Part shown: in pieces, positions 56,873 through 64,000 of the stretch | How the letters are laid out: every line of letters begins with the position of its first letter | Position numbering within the stretch: the first letter of the stretch is position 1 | Assembly: GCA_036785705.1 (NCBI GenBank) | Contig: JAWUZG010000056.1 | Span: 18,730,501 to 18,794,500, forward strand | From: Acanthornis magna | Lineage: Eukaryota; Chordata; Aves; Passeriformes; Acanthizidae | Direction of reading: 5' to 3' | DNA: 64,000 nt | Translations under genes and position numbers: made by a program | The notes under the pieces: generated by a model | Seen by the model: only the letters and a program-made list of their open reading frames with translations | Told to the model about the DNA's origin: nothing | Database searches by the model: none

Positions 56873-59800
56873 CTACAAAAATACCAAAAATGTTCCATTA
56901 CTTCTTGCCCAAATTCCCTGTTCAGTGACTCTGTGGGTCAGGAGGTGTTTGCCCAGTCACACCACAGGGTTTGAGGTGCGCCAGTCCCCCACGTAGCTGC
57001 TCACGTCAGCTCTGCCAAAAAATCCATTCCAAACAAGCTGTCAAGCACCTCTGGCTCTAGGTGAGCTCAGGATTAACAGGATGAAGCTGCTGACTTTTGA
57101 GGTTTGGGCAGCTGCTGTACTGAGAATCGATTTGCTACTGATCTACTCAAAGGAGTAGGGACAGGAACAGGACACAGGAAGCTCTGCACAATAGGGACCT
57201 TCAAGGGCTGAGTGAATGATGGCAAAACAGGGAATGGCCAAAGATAAGGGCTATGTGCCATCAATTCTCATGGAATGGGTTCAGGATTTCTGGTCACTGA
57301 GCTCACATTTCTGCTTCACAGCCAGAGCTCTTCAGCACCTGCATTTCCCTCAGACTGCCCCAAAAGACCAGGGCTATCCCAAGGCAGCTCTTCCCTGGCT
57401 ATCACAGGCTGATCCCTGGCAAGCCCTGCTGCAGAGCCATCCTGGATTTACTGAAGGTTTTCTTTCAACTTCTCCTAATCATAGAATCACAGAATGGTGT
57501 GGGTTGGAAGGGACCTTAAAGCTCACCTCATTTCACATGAAAGTGTTTTATTATTAGCAGGATGTTTTCCTCCTCAACATCCCATGGCTACAGGGTACCA
57601 CAGCACACTAAAGCCCCAGTGACAGTCTGTCCCAGAAATAACATTCCTAAAGTTCATCAGTTTTTAAACATTTGCTCAATTGTTGTTGAGTAACTGTTGT
57701 GTAATTTAATAGCTTGCTGGAATTATCATCTGCTTTTTTTAGCAGTTATAAATAAATGCTGAAGCATTTATTTTGCAACAAGGAGCAGATGGGACAGGGT
57801 AGAAGTGCAGATTAACAGAACCAGAGAAGTGGAGTCTGAGAGGCTTCACTGTAATTATTGGGGAGGATCCCACACACAGGCCCCAATCACACAACAATTC
57901 ACTGAAAAGGGGCAGCCTCACAGCAGCCTGAGCTCCCTGAACTTTCTCTTTCTGGCTGGAAGACTTTACAAGTACTCACTTTAAGAAGTCATGCAAGTAG
58001 TTTAAGAGCAAAGCCAGGCTCTTCTCATCCAGGGGCGTGTAGGCCAGCATGGCTCCGATCCGCACTGCTCCAAAGGAAGGACACTTGTCACAAACACTGC
58101 TTCAAGTGCTCCTTTAAGTCCACAACTTTACCGTAGCACAGAAAAGCAGCCAAGAATCTATTCCAATATATACAAGCTCACCTAAACCAACCAGACTTAA
58201 ATATCCACTTCCATACCAAATCCCCCAATGGCTCTGAGCCTTTTGGATACATGGGTGAGAGAATGAACCCCCACTTCAGAGCTGCCTGTCACAGACTGAA
58301 GAGGGGGAAAGGAGCACTTCAATCCTTCCCACTGCTCTTCCTCCCCCTCCGCAGGTGGCACTCACTCACCGAAGAGCCTCAGGAGGTGTGGGGCACCGTA
58401 GACCTGGGACATGGGCGCGTCCGGGTGATCGGCCAGGATCTCAGCATACTGGGGCCTCTCGAACTTGTAGAGCAGCTGAGTGCCCAGCATGACGTTGAAG
58501 TACTCCTTAATGCCAGCCACCACCTCGTTGACAGCGTATTCCCTGGGGACACAGAGCTCTGCAAGGCCTGCTCCAAGGACAGCTCCGACATGGCTCGGCT
58601 GGGGGGCACCACCAAAATCGGGAGCGCCTTTCACAGGCATTCAGATCTTGCAAGGAAATGTGTCTGGGGACCTTAAAACCTACAGCCACAGGCAGGAATG
58701 CAATTCCAGACCTCCGTGGAACATGGGCTGTTCTGAACTGAGGCAGGATTTAGGCAAACCGAGAGCAGCAGTTTGCAGTTATCCTCTCCAAGACAGGGAC
58801 TCTGGGAGTGGCCGTTCTGCAGCCACAGGCAGCACTGGGGACACTCAGCAGCTTTGCTGTTGTCACCAAAGCTCACAGCAGGTTCCAAGGACAATACTGG
58901 AGTCATGGCACTGAACAGAGGGACAGCCCCCCCAATATTTGAGGCACCTGCTCCCTTCCTCCCAGGCCTCTCCTGCAGACTCCTGAGGGCCTCCACTCTC
59001 ACCCTGCCTGGACAGAACTGGCAGTGCCACTGAGGAGCACAACCCTCACCCCACCCTGCCAAGTAATTTGGAACAGGCATCAGGACAATTACATCAAAGG
59101 AGGTTAAAACACCCTGACAGGTCAATAATCTGCTTCCTCTTGAATGGAAGAAAATTACCTCCCCTTTCTGTTCTCCCTTTCAAACAGGAAAGTTTCCTGC
59201 AGAGTAAACACACCTTGTTTTGCTCAGGGCTGATTGCTGGGGCAATTACAAACAATAATTAGCTTTGCCCATCTGAGCATTTACGAGTCCTTGTGCACCT
59301 CCCTGGCCCCCGGGCCTGGGCCTGTGAGGGAGCCCAGGGGCACTGAGCTCACCCCACACAGCTTTTCTGGGAAGTTTCTATCAGCTTCCTTCAGGAAAAG
59401 GCTTAGGCAAAGTGGGGAAGCAGAAATCGTATCCAGAAAGCAGAACTGCAGTCTGGAATGACTCCCTCAGGATTTCTGAACACCTCCATCACCTTGGGCT
59501 TGGAAAAGGACACGGGATATGGGGCTGGGCTGGGTTTCACAACCTTATTCCACTTTCCATGGAATCCAAGGCCAACAACAGCCAAGGAAGTGTTGAAGGC
59601 TGGCAGTGACCACTACTCACTTGTTGTCAGTATTCCCTCGGGATTTTTTGTAGTTTGCATAATCCTCTAAAATGGAGTCCACATTCTTCTTGGCAGGGAG
59701 GTAGAAGAGCTACAAAAGTAAAACCGAACAAATACAAGTTTGTCTCATCCTTGCAGACATTTACACCTGGAAGCTGAATTGAAACCAAGGCTCACCAGGA

Positions 59801-60980
59801 CATTTCTAGGACAAAATCAGCAAGTTAAAATGACACAGATTATGAAAGGAACATCCCTAGCTGTTTTAGTTGGGCGTAAAAAATCCCCACCCAAGCTCAG
59901 ACACTGGAAGGTGTCCCTGCCCATGGCAGGGGTGGAACTGGATGAGATTTAAGGTCCCTTCCCACCCAAACCATTGCAGGATTCTCTGACTATATCCATG
60001 TGTGCTGCTCAACAGCAAGCTGCTGCTGAACTGCTACATGAGATGGTTTCATAAAGCCAGGCCCGCAGGGACAGCCCCACAGCAGCACCCACAGCTGTCC
60101 CCAGAGCCAGGCAGGATTTTCACAGGTACCTGTTTCTGCCTGGTGATCAAATCCCAGTCATCCACCAGCCACGGCTTCAGCTCTTCGGGGATCTTCACCT
60201 TGACTTCAACTCTGTTCATAAACGTTTCTTCCTGAGAAAAGCCAAGCCAGGCTAATTACCCTCAGACACTAATTGGGAGCACAGCACCCTTCTGTTTTCC
60301 ACCAGAAATCCCTGGGAGGGAATGGGAAATACTCACACTTTCAACTGTTGGGTCCACCCGAGCCCTCTTCTTCCTGGGAGGCTGGGGAGTCTCGCTGGTG
60401 CTGCTCCCCTCTCCAATGCCTGGAGCTGTGCACAGCACACACAGCAGCAGGAAAAAACAGCAGTGAAGATTTAGGAGAAGGATTTCAAAGTAAGGCTCAG
60501 ATTTTTCTCACGTCACCTTTAGACTTGTTGGGGTTTTTTTTGTTTTAAATATTACTTGTGTCAGTTTAAATTGCTCCACTGACACTTATCTGAGGGAGGC
60601 TTCTGCTCTAGAACCAAACCAGTCTGGCAGATTTTGGGGGAGAATTTTTGGACCCAGCAGCTCAGCACTGCAGCTGTGTCACATCTCCATCTAAGAAAAC
60701 CTAAGCTTGACTTAGGAAATTATTTCAGCAGATCAAATTTGCTTCTCAATTACAAGAGTTCAAGATTGAAACAAGTAGATTTTGTACCAACCAGAAAAAT
60801 GTGACCCTTCCCCTCCCGAGCAGGGAGAGCCTCAGGGGTCCAGGGGGGACAGCACAAGGTGGCAGTGAATTATTGGGGCAGAATGAAGGTCTTATTTCAG
60901 TGACCAATCCTTCACTAAAGAGACCCACTGAGATGCAAAATGAAACACACTTACTTTTCTGCTTGTTCTTTTTTGTTTTC
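56788..60980 (-). CDS. MORF4L1: MORF4L1 (MRG15), C-terminal two-thirds, partial at the right edge
   Basis: Seven exons in transcript order: 60955-60980, 60337-60425, 60130-60231, 59621-59709, 58370-58542, 57980-58064 and 56788-56872. They join in frame to 215 complete residues plus stop, from [11 protein letters not shown] to [12 protein letters not shown]. This equals residues about 109-323 of the 323-residue family protein: the end of the basic linker with a nuclear-signal-like PPRKKRAR, then the whole MRG domain. The chromodomain exons (about 108 residues) are not in the window and must lie beyond 64,000. MORF4L1 is a subunit of NuA4/TIP60 acetyltransferase and SIN3-HDAC complexes, reads H3K36 methylation through its chromodomain, and uses the MRG domain to bind partners such as PALB2. 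Introns show this is the parent gene, not one of the common retrocopies. Confidence 0.97.
57478..57533 (-). mobile_element. CR1 LINE 3'-end fragment in MORF4L1 intron
   Basis: Antisense CR1 terminus: ATCATAGAATCACAGAATGG then TGGGTTGGAAGGGACCTTAA. Confidence 0.8.
57980..58064 (-). CDS. MORF4L1: MORF4L1 exon, MRG domain C-terminal half
   Basis: Encodes [20 protein letters not shown] then LNYLHDFL plus a split Lys codon. The acceptor is GGAGCAG at 58065 and the donor GTGAGT. Confidence 0.97.
58370..58542 (-). CDS. MORF4L1: MORF4L1 exon, MRG domain core
   Basis: Encodes [40 protein letters not shown] and [17 protein letters not shown]. Acceptor GTCCCCAG; donor GTGAGT. This is the most conserved part of the partner-binding pocket. 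Confidence 0.98.
59621..59709 (-). CDS. MORF4L1: MORF4L1 exon, MRG domain
   Basis: Encodes [20 protein letters not shown] then KKSRGNTDN. Acceptor TTTTGTAG; donor GTGAGT. Phase 0 in, two bases of Lys out. Confidence 0.97.
59905..59995 (+). mobile_element. CR1 LINE 3'-end fragment in MORF4L1 intron
   Basis: Sense CR1 terminus: GAAGGTGTCCCTGCCCATGG then GGTCCCTTCCCACCCAAACC. Confidence 0.85.
60130..60231 (-). CDS. MORF4L1: MORF4L1 exon, start of MRG domain
   Basis: Encodes [20 protein letters not shown] then [14 protein letters not shown], which is essentially invariant in vertebrates. Acceptor TTCTCAG; donor GTACCT. 34 codons in phase 0. Confidence 0.97.
60337..60425 (-). CDS. MORF4L1: MORF4L1 exon, linker with basic cluster
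   Basis: Encodes [20 protein letters not shown] then [10 protein letters not shown]. The [14 protein letters not shown] motif is identical to the family's nuclear-signal region. The acceptor is GTGCACAG at 60426 and the donor GTGAGT. Confidence 0.95.
60955..60980 (-). CDS. MORF4L1: MORF4L1 exon encoding KTKKNKQK
   Basis: A 26-nt exon completing a Val (or other) codon and encoding KTKKNKQK plus one base of Thr. The acceptor is TTCTTGCAG and the donor GTAAGTG. It is the most 5' MORF4L1 exon I can identify; it needs two bases from the preceding exon. Confidence 0.88.
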
Positions 60981-63900
60981 CTGCAAGAAGAACACAAATT
61001 ATTGAACATATCAAGAGAGTGGTACTTAAGCAAGCCACAGCAGAAAGCCAGAAAATGTTTCAAGCATTCAGCACAGGGAGCAGATCCTCAGGGGCCTGGG
61101 CAGTGCTCAGTTAAGGACACACTGAAGAAATATGACTCGGCTTCAGGGCTATGGTACCACAAGATTCTTCAGGGAACAGGTTAGAATTCATAATTTTTGG
61201 GATGTTTTGTCCTTCCCAAGTGTTCCTGGAGGACTACATGAGATTTGTAGCTGTTTTATTTCTAGAATAAATAAATATATATACAGAATATAGCACAAGG
61301 AAACAGAATTGCTGGGAATTTCCAGGAAAAAAAATCTCACTCAACTGAATTAACTTCCAGTAAAAGATTGAAAAAACACCCAGTTTTACCCCTGCAGCAG
61401 CACAGGGAAGTTCCACTAGCACTTTATCTATTTACCACCCATTTTGAGGGAGCTTTAACTGGAGTGCCACTACTCATTCTCAGTTTGCTCCCTGCCAGCA
61501 GCAGCCTGGATCAATGCTCAGAAGCTGTGCCTTGGGTGGATAAAACTCTACCAGTCCAACACTGATTCCTTGCGAATTCAGCACTCCCCAAGTGACCCTT
61601 GCTGTCAGGCTCCGAACCAGGTTTATCAGGGCCAGGAAAGAGGCAGAGTTCTGAGGAGGGGCTGGACATAGGCAGAGTAAAAGGTTTGTTTAAAGTCAAA
61701 GAAACTGAAATGAGGCTGAAACTGTGGGCAGGACAATTCCCAAGGTAAGTCACTAATATGGATTGGTGCATTGAAGAGAAAGGGTTTTCTTCCAAACCCA
61801 AAGTCAACAGGGAGGGAGAGTGAATCCTTCCCAGGATTAATTCACAAGATAAAAATCACATTAACAATTAGAATACAAGCAAAGTTTTTTTTTAAACTGC
61901 ATTTAGATAATTTAAAACCAGATGTCATTCCCTAATTTATTATTCAGTGCTATATCTTCACTCCAGAACACTTACTTACCCCTCCTATTTTTCAAGCACC
62001 CATTATCTCTGACTGTTTCCTGATTTTTAGGCCCATGAAATGTAGAATAAACTGTTGGAAATTGGAATTCAGCAGAGCTACATTTAACAGAGCCAGAAGG
62101 TGTTGCATAGGCAGCCACAAAACCTGCTTTAACTACACATTTTCTCTGTTAGAGCTTCCAGTTATCAGAAGATGAGTAATTATTTTAAACCCAAACCTGC
62201 GTTTCATACATATTTCTATTTGATCACAGATCGCTTCAAAGCTTTTGGACCCAGTTGCTGCAGTTTGCAGTTTCTCTGAGCAGACTCAAATTAAAATGCA
62301 GCACAACCAAGACACGTTCCGAGCTCTCCTTTCCAACACCAGCATTGCTCCCAAGGCTCCAGAAAACTCTTTGTTTCTGCTTTCCACGAACTCCAGGCTG
62401 CAGGGAGCAGGCAGACCACCGGAACCTTCTGGAAGGATCCAGTGCCAAAGGTCTGGAGGCAGCTGGACACAGGGAGTGCCCTCCCACTGTTCCCAACCCA
62501 ACCTAAAAGGTGCGGGGCAGGGGAACTGCAAAGGGGCTGTGAGCAACCCCAAAACCCAACCCAACCAAAAGGTGCAGGGTGAAATAACTGCAAGGGGGCT
62601 GTTAGCAGCCCCAAACAAAATCCAACCCAAAGGTGCAGGGCACAGGAACTGCAAAGGGGCTGTGAGCAACCCCAAAACCCAACCCAACCTAAAAGGTGCA
62701 GGGTGGAAGAACTGAAAAGGAGCTGTAAGTAACCCCGAACAAAACCTAATCCAACCCAAAGGTGCAGGGCACAGGAACTGCAAAGGGGCTGTTAGCAGCC
62801 CCAAACAAAACCCAACACAACCCAAAAGGTGCAGGGCACAGGAACTGCAAAGGGGCTGTAAGCAACCCCAAAACCCAATCCAACCCAAAGGTGCAGGGCA
62901 CAGGAACTGCAAAGGGGCTGTTAGCAACCCCAAAACCCAACCCAACCTAAAAGGTGCAGGGCACAGGAACTGCAAAGGGGCTGTAAGCAACCCCGAACAA
63001 GGCACTGCTCCCAAACTGCCCCGGGACAGCCGAGGGCTGCCCTGCTCTGCACAGAAATGCAGGGAAGCAGGCAGGGTGGGGCAGCCCAGCCCTCACTCAC
63101 CGTGTGGAGATGGCCGGGGTCTCCAGGCAGCAGACGGTGTGGGCTCCATCCCGCCGGAAAAACCTGGGGGACACAAGGGCAGAGCTCAGGGCAGCCTTCC
63201 CACGGGCCCAGGAGTCACACATTGACCTTTCTGGCAGCGTTTTGTTACTGAACATTCCTGGAGGATAAGCTGTGCTTACCTTATTGATTGGTTATCTGAA
63301 GAATACATTTTAGAATGTAAATTACCTTTCCCTCAGATCCTCCAGGAACGCTACAAAAGGTAAATTCTGAGGCCCACACAGACTGAATGATACCGTTTTA
63401 GTACAGCTGTGTGAACAGTTTCTCCCCCTCCCCACCACCAGTACTTTATGTATCTGCAAAGAGCTCAAATGCACAAGGGAACAATTCAGAAATTTGATTT
63501 TGGAAGTGTATTTTGGGATTTTTCAGAAGCCCTCCTGCCTTTAGCTGTGAGCAGATCTAAGAGGAGCACAGCCCTGCACCGCTGCTGAGGCTGTCAGAGC
63601 ATTTCCTCCCCGTCAGCCTCCAAGGAGGGAAGCAGCTGCTGGAAACAGCACAGGTGTGGCTCAGAGGGATGTGCTGATGCAGCCCTGGCCAGACACGAGG
63701 AGCAAGATGAGTACAACAAACACATGGCACCTGCCCTAACTCATTCCCCCAAGCCAGGCTGCTGCTCTCCCTCTTCTGCTCCCAGCTCAAGGAATTTGTG
63801 TTTCCAAGAGCATGGAAAGGAAGTTTCAGAGAACTCCCTCACACCTGCCCTGCTGGACACGCCATAAAAGCTCAGGGCAGGGATGGCAGCAAAGCCAAGG

Positions 63901-64000
63901 CCCTCCCGTCCCACAGGGGCTCAGCCTGCAGTGAGCCCAGGCCTGGTGACACCGTTTGAGCTCACCCTCCCAGGGCTCAAACCAGAGCCCTCTGATGCTG
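60981..64000 (-). other. MORF4L1: MORF4L1 intron (part)
   Basis: Sequence upstream of the first recognised MORF4L1 exon. It contains the 61-bp tandem repeat (62,511-63,000) and two exon-like blocks (63101-63163 and 63337-63361) that I cannot assign. I searched it by eye for the expected KMRGAAPGKK linker and the chromodomain and did not find them. Confidence 0.6.
62511..63000. repeat. About 61-bp tandem repeat, 8 copies, in MORF4L1 intron
   Basis: Copies start with GGTGCAGGGCACAGGAACTG at about 62511, 62571, 62632, 62697, 62761, 62828, 62888 and 62953. Each continues with CAAAGGGGCTGT(A/T/G)AGCA and ends in a CCCAAAACCCAACCCAACC-type tail. It explains the repeated open frames on both strands here. 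Confidence 0.93.

Noticed and set aside
62286..63014. 242-codon minus-strand open frame with repeated LTAPLQFLCPAP units
   Set aside because: It is the translation of the 61-bp tandem repeat within a MORF4L1 intron.
63258..63300. 16-nt block with perfect acceptor and donor on the minus strand
   Set aside because: It introduces a stop in the only frames compatible with its neighbours, so it is not a coding exon of the chain considered.
1..64000. Endogenous retrovirus or other viral remnants
   Set aside because: I saw no long terminal repeats, primer-binding site or viral protein motifs; all interspersed repeats recognised are CR1.

Overview
This window is vertebrate nuclear DNA, almost certainly from a bird and probably a songbird. 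The two genes have typical vertebrate exon structure. The interspersed repeats are nearly all 3'-end fragments of CR1 LINEs, in the short form with the 'lead-in, hydrophobic gap, GGTTGGAAGGGACCTTAAAG' type ending seen throughout avian genomes. GC-rich minisatellites are frequent. I see no endogenous retrovirus, DNA transposon, tRNA, rRNA or bacterial feature.

Layout. (1) 1-13,490: intergenic DNA beyond the 3' end of UACA. It is GC-rich, with three minisatellites and CR1 scraps, interrupted by AT-rich unique islands; I recognise no exon. (2) 13,490-41,570, minus strand: the whole UACA gene (uveal autoantigen with coiled coils and ankyrin repeats, nucling). I could join 19 coding exons without a frame break into 1,389 residues. 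There is a CpG-island promoter at about 41.05-41.95 kb and a second, internal first exon at 32.33 kb that matches the known short N-terminal isoform. (3) About 42-56.18 kb: intergenic DNA between UACA and MORF4L1, with CR1 fragments and unique sequence. (4) 56.18 kb to the right edge, minus strand: the 3' two-thirds of MORF4L1 (MRG15). Seven coding exons cover the end of the linker and the complete MRG domain; the chromodomain exons must lie beyond position 64,000.

Both genes read right to left, MORF4L1 upstream of UACA. They act in separate pathways (chromatin regulation by MORF4L1; apoptosis and cytoskeletal regulation by UACA), so no operon-like cooperation is implied. From memory they are several megabases apart in human (15q25.1 and 15q23), so their being neighbours here is itself of note.

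Most interesting observations: a conserved alternative UACA first exon; a minisatellite that includes, and has multiplied, the splice acceptor of UACA exon 10; a 22-nt UACA microexon; a bird-specific Gln/Pro-rich break in the UACA coiled coil; and a CTCF-like site in the UACA promoter island. No wholly new biological system was found.
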